From Ectothiorhodospiraceae bacterium (GTDB taxonomy: Bacteria; Pseudomonadota; Gammaproteobacteria; SZUA-152): a DNA stretch of 64,000 nucleotides. The notes below the pieces were generated by a model. It was given only the letters and a program-made list of their open reading frames with translations, was not told the origin of the DNA and searched no databases. How positions within the stretch are numbered: the first letter of the stretch is position 1; every line of letters starts with the position of its first letter. Where the stretch lies: contig NVUB02000093.1 in the NCBI GenBank assembly GCA_002401775.2, positions 1 through 64,000 on the forward strand, in the 5' to 3' direction. The translations under genes were made by a program, and so were the position numbers. Shown here piece by piece: positions 19,142 through 27,110 of this stretch.

Positions 19142-20095
19142 TTACGTGGTTTTTTTGTGCGATTTTGTAACGTTGATTTTGCGCTTACCACTCAAGGAGG
19201 CGTTTTGAAATAACCATTCCCGAGCGGTTTCTGTAATTGCCACCACGGCGGGATGTGAAATTTTACGCTCTACTGAAATGGCATAAAACTGGTCACGTAT
19301 TTCATCTGTTTGTCCTATCGCGACTACGCCATATTGTTTTTCTATTTCACTCGCTATGGGTGTGGGCGCAATAAATATGCCAACGCCTGTTTGACCGAAT
19401 GCCTTCATTAAAGCGCTATCATCAAATTCTCCAACAATGCGGGGATTAATCTGTTGTTCATCAAACCATCGTACAAGTCGCCGACGTACCTCTGTCATTT
19501 CACCTTGCAACAACATGGGAGCCCCATTCAGGTTCTGTGGGAAGTTATTACCCAGGCTTTTTGCCAATGACGGAGTCGCAAAAAAACTAATCCCGCAATC
19601 ACCCAGCAAATGGTTGAACCCGCTTACATTTATACCCGAGGGAATTGGAGCATCCGCAATCACAAGGTCAACCTTATGCACTGCAAGCTCCGCTAACAGG
19701 GAACCAATCGAGCCTTCCCGGCACACAATACGCACGGACTCAGGTAACTGTAATGCGGGAGCCAATAAACGGTAGGCAATAGACTTTGGCACAACATCGG
19801 CCACACCCACTTTAAACACGATAGGCCTGCTGCCAGGAAGAATTCGCACCATTTCTTCCAGCTCACTCCCTAGCGAAAAAATTTCTTCCGCATAACGCAG
19901 CACCATTTTACCCGTTTCGGTCAGTTCCAGAGTACGCCCCACCTTAATAAACAGGGCTTCCCCCAGGGTTTCTTCCAGAAGGCTGAGTTGGCCACTAATC
20001 GTTTGAGGCGTAAGATGTAAGCACTCACTTGCGCGTACAACCCCTCCCTCTTTAGCTACCGCCCAGAAGTAATGTAGGTGTTTGTAATTAATCAT
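19142..20095 (-). CDS. nhaR: NhaR, LysR-type sodium-responsive regulator
   Basis: About 317 residues from ATG 20095 (MINYKHLHYFW); an in-frame ATG at 20107 adds four. The winged helix-turn-helix INYKHLHYFWAVAKEGGVVRASECLHLTPQTISGQ is laid out like E. coli NhaR, including the YKHLHYFW opening that is distinctive among LysR proteins. The sensor domain contains FKVGVADVVPKSIAYRLL, also NhaR-like. NhaR activates nhaA when Na+ rises. nhaA follows directly on the same strand. Confidence 0.88.
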   Translation of the reverse strand: MINYKHLHYFWAVAKEGGVVRASECLHLTPQTISGQLSLLEETLGEALFIKVGRTLELTETGKMVLRYAEEIFSLGSELEEMVRILPGSRPIVFKVGVADVVPKSIAYRLLAPALQLPESVRIVCREGSIGSLLAELAVHKVDLVIADAPIPSGINVSGFNHLLGDCGISFFATPSLAKSLGNNFPQNLNGAPMLLQGEMTEVRRRLVRWFDEQQINPRIVGEFDDSALMKAFGQTGVGIFIAPTPIASEIEKQYGVVAIGQTDEIRDQFYAISVERKISHPAVVAITETAREWLFQNASLSGKRKINVTKSHKKTT

Positions 20096-20261
20096 TGTCT
20101 TCAACACTTCGTATAATTCGATGATTATAGCAAAATAATACGACTTTTCCTTATTTTTAAAGCGTTCTATTCTTAAGCCCTGTTAAACACCGCCCCGGCA
20201 TGACTGACACGGAAAACTGCATTGTTTAACGACTCACGTAACCTTGATTAAAGAGGCAACT

Positions 20262-20630
20262 ATGCGAATAGACATTCAATCACGAAATTTTACTCTGTCA
20301 GATGCACTTCATAGCCATATAAGACGCCGTCTCAACGTTGCATTAGGCGCCACGGATTTCCACATACATCAGGTATTGGTTCATCTTTCCATCATTAAGC
20401 GTTCACAGGATAGTGCTGATAAACGATGCCATATCCAAGTTGTGCTCACCCATTTACCCGACGTAATTATCAAAAACACAGAATCAGATATGACAACGGC
20501 AATTACAAGCGCCGCCGAACGAGCTGGCCGCGCTACCAACCTTCGTTTAGCGCAGCAACGCACCAAAGGCCGAAAAACCGGAACATTCAATTTAAAATCA
20601 TATGGCGATTTCCCTAATCATCTTGACTAA
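20262..20630 (+). CDS. HPF/RaiA-family ribosome-associated protein
   Basis: A 122-residue protein from ATG 20262, chosen because AAAGAGG lies just ahead; a TTG at 20244 is less likely. The fold signature is MRIDIQSRNFTLSDALHSHIRRRL at the N-terminus, then DKRCHIQVVL and ITSAAERAGR. Short HPF/RaiA proteins bind the 30S decoding channel and dampen translation or promote ribosome dimerisation in stress or stationary phase. There is no C-terminal dimerisation domain, so it is the short form. It is divergent from nhaR and 61 bp upstream of ccmE. Confidence 0.8.
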   Translation: MRIDIQSRNFTLSDALHSHIRRRLNVALGATDFHIHQVLVHLSIIKRSQDSADKRCHIQVVLTHLPDVIIKNTESDMTTAITSAAERAGRATNLRLAQQRTKGRKTGTFNLKSYGDFPNHLD

Positions 20631-20691
20631 CGCTTGTAGCGGCTCGGTGCAATAAGCAAATTGCCCCTACCGTAAGAGGAACCTACCAAAG

Positions 20692-21126
20692 ATGAAAGCT
20701 CGACATAAACGATTAAGTTTTATACTCATAGGAATGGTTGTGTTGGCTATAACAACAGGTCTAATTCTCAACGCCGTCAACAGCAATATGGTATTTTTCT
20801 ACAGCCCAAGTCAGGTACATGCTGGCGAGGTGACAAAAGACCATGTATTTCGTTTAGGTGGACTTGTCGTAGAAGAAAGTCTCAAACGCAGAAACGATGG
20901 CCTCACTGTCAATTTCCAAGTAACGGATAATGCGAAAACCGTACCCGTAAAATTCGTTGGTTTGCTACCCGACCTGTTTCGAGAAGGCCAAGGTGTTGTT
21001 GCCCAAGGCCGCCTGAACGAGAGTGGCGTATTCGTCGCCAGTGAAGTGTTAGCAAAACATGATGAAACTTACATGCCTACAGAAGTGATGGACGCACTCG
21101 AACAAGCAAAAAAATCCAGCCTTTAA
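20692..21126 (+). CDS. ccmE: Cytochrome c maturation heme chaperone CcmE, orphan
   Basis: A 144-residue protein with one N-terminal membrane anchor (residues 9-28) and a periplasmic OB-fold. The heme-attachment site is present as AKHDETYMP: the His that forms the covalent bond to heme vinyl and the Tyr four residues on that ligates iron. GGLVVEESLKR and GLLPDLFREGQGVVAQG are standard CcmE blocks. CcmE receives heme from CcmABCD and passes it to CcmF/H for apocytochrome c. Unusually, no other ccm gene is adjacent: ccmE normally sits inside ccmABCDEFGH. ATG 20692 follows an AGAGGAA ribosome-binding site. Confidence 0.92.
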   Translation: MKARHKRLSFILIGMVVLAITTGLILNAVNSNMVFFYSPSQVHAGEVTKDHVFRLGGLVVEESLKRRNDGLTVNFQVTDNAKTVPVKFVGLLPDLFREGQGVVAQGRLNESGVFVASEVLAKHDETYMPTEVMDALEQAKKSSL

Positions 21127-21147
21127 TACGTTCACAAGGATTACTAC

Positions 21148-21225
21148 ATGAGTGACGAACAGTGGTTAATAACATTGATTTTACTTTCGATTACGGCCAC
21201 TATTTCAATAGCTCTGTCTGAATAA
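21148..21225 (+). CDS. 25-aa single-helix membrane peptide downstream of ccmE
   Basis: ATG 21148 lies 7 bases after AAGGA (21136-21140). The peptide is MSDEQWLITLILLSITATISI followed by ALSE: an acidic N-terminus, about 18 uninterrupted hydrophobic residues and a short tail. This is a typical small membrane protein that length filters miss. It begins 21 bp after the ccmE stop and is probably co-transcribed. It is far shorter than E. coli CcmD (69 aa); a CcmD-like helper role is only a guess. Confidence 0.5.
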   Translation: MSDEQWLITLILLSITATISIALSE

Positions 21226-21439
21226 TGCCGAAACAACATTTTTTACCCGCTGTAAAATCATCCACGCCTTCATAACTGCCACTGAGAATGTGGCAGACCA
21301 ACACCTATCGAGACCCCGTACCGAAGATATCTGAATGCACAGATTCTCAACATAACCCTATAAATACGGGACAAAACCGCTACACTAACACAACAATTTT
21401 TAACTGATGATAAACCTACCTAATACTGCAAGGGGTCTT

Positions 21440-22170
21440 ATGAATATTAGTAAATCAAAGGTGTTGGTTATTGGTGGAAGCTCTGGTCTGGGGCTTGGCA
21501 TAGCAAAGGAATGCGTTCTTAATAAGGCGAAGGTAATAATTGCGAGCCGCTCTGAAGAAAAGCTTCAAAAAGCAACATTAGAAATTGGCACGTCAACACA
21601 ATATCAAGTTGTCGATATATCATTGAAACAATCAATCCTTTATTTGTTTCAAAAGACTGGGGCTATAGACCATCTTGTTATTACCAGTGGTTTTGTCACC
21701 GGTAAGCCATTCGATGATTTATCAGAGAGTGATGCCAGAGAAGATTTTGAAATTAATTTTTGGGGCAAGTTCAATGTCAGTAAAATTGCGGCTGAACACA
21801 TCAAAAGCGGAGGCTCTATTACGTATATTTCAGGTGCTTTTGCAAAAAAACCCAACCCGGATGTCTTCATAACCTCTTCATAACCTCCGTGTCAGTCGCC
21901 GCCGTTGAGGCCATGGCAAAAACACTGACCATTTCTCTATCACCCATCCGGGTGAATGTCATCTCACCCTATATTGTCGATACAAATCTCGTTGGCTCAG
22001 GTCAAACTAATGAAGCCAGAGCGGTGTTTTTAAAAAGTACAGCAGAAAGCCTCCCCTCAAAATGCAGTGGCAGCCCAAAACATATAGGCAATGCAGCGGT
22101 ATTCCTTATGTCGAACACTTACGTAACAGGAAGCGTACTCGCTGTCGATGGAGGATTTACCCTAAGATAA
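21440..22170 (+). pseudogene. Short-chain dehydrogenase/reductase broken by an 11-bp tandem duplication
   Basis: The start ATG 21440 (MNISKSKVLVIGG) follows AAGGGG. The N-terminal part has the NAD(P) fold GGSSGLGLGI and continues to ITYISGAFAKK, then stops at TAA 21881. The other half continues in a second frame from the duplication (VSVAAVEAMAKTLTISLSPIRVNVISP... to VDGGFTLR, ending 22170). Removing one copy of TTCATAACCTC (21866-21876 = 21877-21887) restores one continuous SDR frame of about 239 codons. The canonical YxxxK is not evident (TSVSV at that place), which matches an atypical SDR subgroup. The gene is inactive as sequenced unless the duplication is lost or is an assembly artefact. 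Confidence 0.85.
21866..21887 (+). repeat. Exact 11-bp tandem duplication causing the SDR frameshift
   Basis: Two adjacent identical copies of TTCATAACCTC. The spare copy adds 11 bases, shifts the frame and brings a TAA into frame at 21881-21883. Confidence 0.95.
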
Positions 22171-22286
22171 TGGAAAACTTCGTGGTTTGAAAAAAGCCAC
22201 GATACTACCGCAGATTAGACCCTAACCTTCAGTTTGAGCTACACTTACACATTGATTTAACGACGGAAAATCGCCAATTGTTTAAT

Positions 22287-22556
22287 TTAATCTTTGTTAA
22301 TTTTTTTTGCTGTAATAATTGTGAAGGTATGTGAATTCACAGTCAAAATGGCATTATATTTAAAGCACGTAAAATAATAGTTTTTTCCTTTTGTTTCTAT
22401 CTCGTCAAAAGGTGTTGATAAGATAGTTTTTCTTAAATAGCCCTCTGTTTCATAATTTGAAAATTTAATAATATCCAGATTTTTCTTTATTCTCAAAAAC
22501 CCCATAGGAGTATTTTTGAATTTTTTGGCTATAGCTGCCTTTAGAGTCTTATTCAT
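22287..22556 (-). CDS. Small AT-rich hypothetical protein, DUF3781-like
   Basis: An 89-residue, lysine-rich protein (start ATG 22556). It ends in a KGKNYYFTCFKYNAILTVNSHTFTIITA-type strand arrangement, split here as KGKNYYF and ILTVNSHTFTIITA, that resembles the DUF3781 family. No function is known for that family. Base composition is clearly more AT-rich than the flanking housekeeping genes, suggesting acquisition. The RBS is poor. Confidence 0.5.
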   Translation of the reverse strand: MNKTLKAAIAKKFKNTPMGFLRIKKNLDIIKFSNYETEGYLRKTILSTPFDEIETKGKNYYFTCFKYNAILTVNSHTFTIITAKKINKD

Positions 22557-22676
22557 TTTTTTACTCCATCACCCCTTGTTAACCTGAATATTAATCAACG
22601 GTCATTTTTGTGATGTTTTTTAACAACGCGAACCCATAGGAATGTGCGCCGTAGACTCGTCAAGCTTACATTTTTG

Positions 22677-23108
22677 TTAGGCATTATCTTCTTCTGTAAA
22701 AAGCTCGATCAATTTTTCTAATTCTGGCCTTTCAAGGTATTGATTAATATGGGAGTCTACGTTACTCCAATTTAATTTATCTCCAACATAGATATTAGCA
22801 ATGGTCTCAATTTTCTCACTTTGAATGAGACCGGCAGGAATCCAATATAAATCATTACCCATAAAATGATTCGGAACAGAAGAACCACAAGTTGAACAAA
22901 AATGTGAAGTGAACCCTTCCTCCATTTTCCAAGTAGAGATATTCTCACTACCTGTCAGCCAAGAAAATTTTTCTCCTTTAACAATAGCGCCACAACTAGA
23001 CGCTGTGCCCGTCTGTTTTCTGCAAAGAGAACAGTGGCATTGATAAATTTTTAACTTTTCAATCTCTATTGAGAACTCAACAGAGTCACAAAGACAACTA
23101 CCAATCAT
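22677..23108 (-). CDS. GFA-family (glutathione-dependent formaldehyde-activating-like) zinc protein
   Basis: A 143-residue Mss4-like fold protein with three Cys clusters: GSCLCDSVEF at the N-terminus, QCHCSLCRKQTG, and FCSTCGSSVPN. These bind zinc in the GFA/CENP-V family. Some members act on S-hydroxymethylglutathione, but most have unassigned roles. AT-rich, and followed on its own strand by GCCTAAC at its stop codon. Neighbours on the same strand are an upstream GST gene and a downstream DUF3781-like gene. Confidence 0.8.
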   Translation of the reverse strand: MIGSCLCDSVEFSIEIEKLKIYQCHCSLCRKQTGTASSCGAIVKGEKFSWLTGSENISTWKMEEGFTSHFCSTCGSSVPNHFMGNDLYWIPAGLIQSEKIETIANIYVGDKLNWSNVDSHINQYLERPELEKLIELFTEEDNA

Positions 23109-23322
23109 TTATCTTCTCTCCCCATTTTTTCATCCGACCCATACGATATTATTCCTAACATTTCGCGCCTGGATCCGCGCACCTATCAATTATTGGGACC
23201 TCATTTGGTAAAAAACATACGACATGTTTACAAAAAGAGTCTGGGGATATCCCATAAATTAATAATTTACGTTTATTTCTTTGTCAACAATCAATTAGGT
23301 CCAAACTCTCGCCCTATCCATT

Positions 23323-23913
23323 TTATTCAACACGTGTTTTAACTCTCTCAATCCATTCTTTTAACTGTAAATAATTATTTAAATCAATATTAGCAAGGTC
23401 TTCTAAGATAACGGTCCAAGGATAATAGGTAATATCTGCAATTGAGAACTCATCACACAAGTATTCACGCCCAGTAAGTTGATTCTCTAACATTAAACAA
23501 TAAGAAGACATTTTTTCTTCATAACGTTTGATATGATGATTAGATAATTCAGATGGAGACTTTAATAAATAATAATAAAGCTCTCCCATAACCGCCCCAA
23601 AATTTGCAGATTCAAACATCAACCAATTTAGGATATTTATTCGGTTAGCGCCAGAAACGGGCAATAACATATTTTCTTTTTCTGCCAAATAAATCAAAAT
23701 TGCATTCGATTCATAAACGACTACACCAGTATCATCGTCTTTAATGATAGGAACAGTCTTATTTGGATTGAGGCTAGATAAATTATTTATTCCTTCAATA
23801 TCGCTACTCATATCAATTTCAACTGATATGTATTCTAGCCTTGTTTCATTAAGCATTAGAATAACTTTTTCAACAATCGGGCCACCGCTTTTATTTGTAT
23901 AAAGTGTAATCAT
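23323..23913 (-). CDS. Glutathione S-transferase family protein
   Basis: A 196-residue protein. The N-terminal thioredoxin-like domain starts ITLYTNKSGGPIVEKVILMLNE and contains the cis-Pro segment NKTVPIIKDDD with VYESNAILIYLAE (glutathione gamma-Glu contact Glu-Ser). The C-terminal helical domain includes LCDEFSIADITYYPW, the usual N-capping motif of GST helix 6. Soluble cytoplasmic enzyme, substrate unknown. AT-rich relative to the rest of the window. Confidence 0.82.
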   Translation of the reverse strand: MITLYTNKSGGPIVEKVILMLNETRLEYISVEIDMSSDIEGINNLSSLNPNKTVPIIKDDDTGVVVYESNAILIYLAEKENMLLPVSGANRINILNWLMFESANFGAVMGELYYYLLKSPSELSNHHIKRYEEKMSSYCLMLENQLTGREYLCDEFSIADITYYPWTVILEDLANIDLNNYLQLKEWIERVKTRVE

Positions 23914-24143
23914 TCCATTCCCTTATAATGTCACCCGTAAGCAGACTACCCTTAGCGGATTTTACCCAGAAAAGCAAACTCCCTCCACTCGCAATTGCCT
24001 TACTGACACTACGTTGTCAGTAGTGTCGATTTACACTGCACCAGCCTTTCTAGTGGCATATGAGATGTACGCATTTGTATGTTAATTTTAAGCCGCTACA
24101 GTTACCCTTATACGCACTATTTACCTTCGGGGAGTATAAAACT

Positions 24144-24431
24144 ATGTTTTTCGTATTACTGACATTTTCTGACAACAAAAACGTGGCGGGCCAATTTATG
24201 AATGGCCACAAAGAATGGGTTCAACGCGGTTTTGATGATGGCGTGTTTTTAATGGCGGGCAGCCTTCAACCCAATTTAGGCGGTGGGGTTATGGCATACA
24301 ATACTTCACTGGCTGATTTGCAAAGCAGAGTGAATAGCGATCCCTTTGTTGTGGAAAATGTAGTGAACGCTGAAATTATTGAGATCACTCCCGCTAAAGT
24401 CGATGAGCGGCTACCGTTTTTACTGAGTTAA
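24144..24431 (+). CDS. YciI-family protein
   Basis: A 95-residue protein from ATG 24144, preceded by GGGGAG. The frame extends upstream but without a credible ribosome-binding site. The ferredoxin-like YciI fold is indicated by FFVLLTFSDNK, GHKEWVQRGFDDGVFLMAGSLQP and the late FVVENVVNAEIIEI strand. The conserved His and Asp of the putative active site appear as GHKEW and GFDDG. Function unknown in most members. It begins a same-strand run (CPXCG protein, lgt, thyA, folA). Confidence 0.8.
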   Translation: MFFVLLTFSDNKNVAGQFMNGHKEWVQRGFDDGVFLMAGSLQPNLGGGVMAYNTSLADLQSRVNSDPFVVENVVNAEIIEITPAKVDERLPFLLS

Positions 24432-24440
24432 CCTTGCATC

Positions 24441-24632
24441 ATGAATGAGCTTCAGGAAAATTCGATCCAATGCCCCTATTGTGGGGAAACTATCCATGTA
24501 CTCATCGACACGTCGGTGCCGCAGCAGGACTATATTGAAGACTGTCAGGTGTGCTGTCGACCCATTAATTTTGCGGTGTCCCTTGATGATGACGGAGACG
24601 CAATGGTGTCCGTCTCTCATGAAGACGAATAA
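24441..24632 (+). CDS. CPXCG-motif cysteine-rich small protein
   Basis: A 63-residue acidic protein with two zinc-knuckle pairs, IQCPYCGE and DCQVCCRP. This is the standard CPXCG family layout (C-P-x-C-G, then C-x-x-C). Starts 9 bp after the yciI-like stop, so likely co-transcribed. Function unknown; metal binding inferred from the Cys pairs. Confidence 0.82.
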   Translation: MNELQENSIQCPYCGETIHVLIDTSVPQQDYIEDCQVCCRPINFAVSLDDDGDAMVSVSHEDE

Positions 24633-24664
24633 CGTGCTTTTTTCGGATGCTAAATGTATCAGTA

Positions 24665-24716
24665 GAACAGGATACCCTGTTCATGTGTACCGGTAGTATG
24701 CCCAGCCTCCGGGCAT
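24665..24716 (+). other. Two consecutive hairpins upstream of lgt
   Basis: GAACAGG/CCTGTTC (24665-24671, 24676-24682, 4-base loop) and ATGCCC/GGGCAT (24698-24703, 24711-24716). They lie between the CPXCG gene and lgt, 15 bp before the start, and may separate the two transcripts. Confidence 0.4.
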
Positions 24717-24731
24717 GGTATTATCCGCCCC

Positions 24732-25550
24732 ATGCTGACATACCCTAATATTGACCCCATCGCCCTGACTCTGGGCCCTGTTTCCATTCACTGGTACGGC
24801 ATTATGTACCTGGTTGCCTTTTCTGCCGCCTGGTGGCTGGGGAACCGTCGTGCCAAACTCCCCGACTCTACTTGGAATGCTGAACATATTTCCGATGTGA
24901 TTTTCTACGGTGCCATGGGCACGGTACTCGGCGGACGTATTGGTTATACGCTGTTTTATGGCTTCTCGAATTTCATGGCTGACCCTATATCTATCTTCCG
25001 TATCTGGGAAGGTGGCATGTCGTTCCATGGCGGGCTGCTCGGTGTGCTGGTGGCGATGGTGTTATTTTCGCGCAAAACGAAGAAAACCTTCTTTGAAATT
25101 ACGGACTTTATCGCGCCTTTAGTGCCATTTGGTATTGGGGCGGTGCGCTTTGCCAATTTCATCAACGGCGAATTGTGGGGCCGGGTAACCACTTCCCAAT
25201 GGGGCATGGTGTTCCCTACCGGCGGCCCGTTGCCTCGTCATCCTTCGCAGCTGTATGAAATGTTCCTCGAGGGCATTGTGTTATTTCTCATCGTCTGGTT
25301 TTATTCGGCCAAACCCCGTCCTCGCATGGCGGTTTCCGGGGTGTTTGCCTTGGGCTATGGTAGCTTCCGGTTTTTCGTGGAGTTCTTCCGGCAGCCTGAT
25401 GCCCACATGGGCTTTGTTGCCTTTGGCTGGCTATCTCAGGGGCAGCTGTTGTCTGCGCCGTTAATTGTCCTGGGTATTGTTTTGCTCGTCCTGGCTTACA
25501 AAAATGCTGACCAAAGCGTGGCTCAAAAAAATAAAAAGGGTGCGGCGTGA
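24732..25550 (+). CDS. lgt: Prolipoprotein diacylglyceryl transferase Lgt
   Basis: A 272-residue membrane protein with seven predicted helices. Conserved motifs are [12 protein letters not shown] (conserved HWYG region), MSFHGGLLG and the Lgt signature GRFxNFxNxELWGR region seen as [13 protein letters not shown] with the essential Arg/Asn, then RHPSQLYE. It moves diacylglycerol from phosphatidylglycerol to the lipobox Cys of prelipoproteins. Several lipoproteins lie in this window (Slp pair, SoxA fusion, 39957 gene). It overlaps thyA by 4 bp (GTGA). Confidence 0.96.
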   Translation: MLTYPNIDPIALTLGPVSIHWYGIMYLVAFSAAWWLGNRRAKLPDSTWNAEHISDVIFYGAMGTVLGGRIGYTLFYGFSNFMADPISIFRIWEGGMSFHGGLLGVLVAMVLFSRKTKKTFFEITDFIAPLVPFGIGAVRFANFINGELWGRVTTSQWGMVFPTGGPLPRHPSQLYEMFLEGIVLFLIVWFYSAKPRPRMAVSGVFALGYGSFRFFVEFFRQPDAHMGFVAFGWLSQGQLLSAPLIVLGIVLLVLAYKNADQSVAQKNKKGAA

Positions 25551-26341
25551 AGCAATATCTGGCGTTAATGCGCCACGTTTTTGAGGATGGCACCACCAAG
25601 ACTGACCGTACGGGTACCGGCACCAAGAGCGTATTTGGCCACCAGATGCGGTTTGATCTGGCGGATGGCTTCCCGATGGTCACCACCAAAAAACTGCACT
25701 TGCGCTCGATTATTCATGAGCTGCTGTGGTTCCTGAAGGGCGACACAAACATCCAGTACCTGAAAGATAATGGGGTTAAAATCTGGGATGAATGGGCGGA
25801 TGCCGATGGCAATCTTGGGCCGGTGTATGGCTCGCAATGGCGCTCGTGGCCCAGCGCTGACGGCCGCCATATTGACCAGATTACTCAGGTTATTGATCAG
25901 ATCAAAAATACCCCTGACTCCCGGCGGTTGATTGTTTCTGCCTGGAATGTCGGTGAGATCGACAATATGGCGCTTCCGCCCTGCCATGCTTTTTTCCAGT
26001 TTTATGTGGCTGATGGCAAACTTTCCTGCCAACTGTACCAGCGCAGTGCGGATATTTTTCTGGGTGTACCGTTTAATATTGCCTCATACGCCTTGCTGAC
26101 GATGATGATGGCGCAGGTAACGGGCCTCAAGCCTGGTGATTTTATTCACACTCTGGGGGATGCCCATTTGTATTCCAACCATTTGGAACAAACCGAATTA
26201 CAGTTATCGCGCGAACCCTTGCCTCTGCCCACACTGAAGATGAATACTAAAATTGATGACCTGTTTGCTTTTACCTTCGATGATTTTGAGGTGGTCGGCT
26301 ACGAGTCACACTCACACATCAAGGCTCCTGTAGCGGTTTAG
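25547..26341 (+). CDS. thyA: Thymidylate synthase ThyA
   Basis: 264 residues, the standard E. coli-type length. The start GTG 25547 overlaps the lgt stop. Catalytic Cys lies in [13 protein letters not shown]; phosphate-binding arginines lie in DRTGTGT and [12 protein letters not shown]; the [18 protein letters not shown] folate/dUMP motif is intact. It converts dUMP to dTMP using methylene-tetrahydrofolate, which yields dihydrofolate for the following folA product. Confidence 0.97.
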   Translation: MKQYLALMRHVFEDGTTKTDRTGTGTKSVFGHQMRFDLADGFPMVTTKKLHLRSIIHELLWFLKGDTNIQYLKDNGVKIWDEWADADGNLGPVYGSQWRSWPSADGRHIDQITQVIDQIKNTPDSRRLIVSAWNVGEIDNMALPPCHAFFQFYVADGKLSCQLYQRSADIFLGVPFNIASYALLTMMMAQVTGLKPGDFIHTLGDAHLYSNHLEQTELQLSREPLPLPTLKMNTKIDDLFAFTFDDFEVVGYESHSHIKAPVAV

Positions 26342-26397
26342 TTCCCATATTTCGGCCTGGATACTCAGTACAAAACGTGCTTATACGGAAGACCAGA

Positions 26398-26916
26398 ATG
26401 CCTCACAACTCTCCAAAACCTATCATTTCTCTAATCTGGGCCATGGCTGATAATCGGGTTATTGGCATCGAAAACCGCTTGCCGTGGAAACTGCCCGCCG
26501 ATATGAAGTGGTTTCGTCAACACACCATGGGCAAACCCATTATTATGGGTCGGTTAACTTTTGAGTCTTTTGGGGCGAAACCTCTGCCGGGGCGACGTAA
26601 CATCATCATTAGCCGTAACCCGGGCTACCAAACACAAAGCGGTGCTGACATTGAAGTGTTCGCCTCACTGGAAGCGGCGATAGCGGCGACATCGGATGTT
26701 GATGAGGTTATGCTGATCGGCGGCATGTCGTTGTACCAGCAGGCATTACCCCTTGCACACCGCTTGTATATGACTCGCGTTCATGCTGATATTGGGGGTG
26801 ACGCCTGGTTCCCTGAACTCGACTTTTCCCAATGGCAAAATATTGAGCAGCACGACTTTGCTGCCGATGAAAAAAACGCATTGCCCTATAGTTTTACAAT
26901 TATGGAACCCCAGTAA
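26398..26916 (+). CDS. folA: Dihydrofolate reductase FolA
   Basis: 172 residues from ATG 26398; an in-frame GTG at 26377 would add seven. DHFR landmarks: IWAMADNRVIGIENRLPWKLPADMKWF (Met20 loop and the catalytic acidic position as Asp in LPADMK), MGRLTFESFG, PLPGRRNIIISRNP and EVMLIGG. It regenerates tetrahydrofolate after ThyA. Co-directional with thyA, 56 bp downstream. Confidence 0.95.
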   Translation: MPHNSPKPIISLIWAMADNRVIGIENRLPWKLPADMKWFRQHTMGKPIIMGRLTFESFGAKPLPGRRNIIISRNPGYQTQSGADIEVFASLEAAIAATSDVDEVMLIGGMSLYQQALPLAHRLYMTRVHADIGGDAWFPELDFSQWQNIEQHDFAADEKNALPYSFTIMEPQ

Positions 26917-27110
26917 TATTTGGCGCTCTAAGGTCGACACTGAATACAATAACCAGACATACAGTAACCAAGTATGTAGTAAACATGTAACAGAAGTAAC
27001 ACGTAGCCGTAAAACGCAGCAATAGCATCATAGTAATCACCAGGCAGTACAGGCATAGATTCTGACTGCCAACGCGATATTATTATTGCCGCCTAACTGA
27101 AAGGATTACC

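Noticed and set aside
22287-23330. Integron attC sites between the AT-rich genes
   Set aside because: GCCTAAC and GTTAGG fragments exist but no complete pair of core sites with matching inner boxes could be drawn, and no integrase is in the window.
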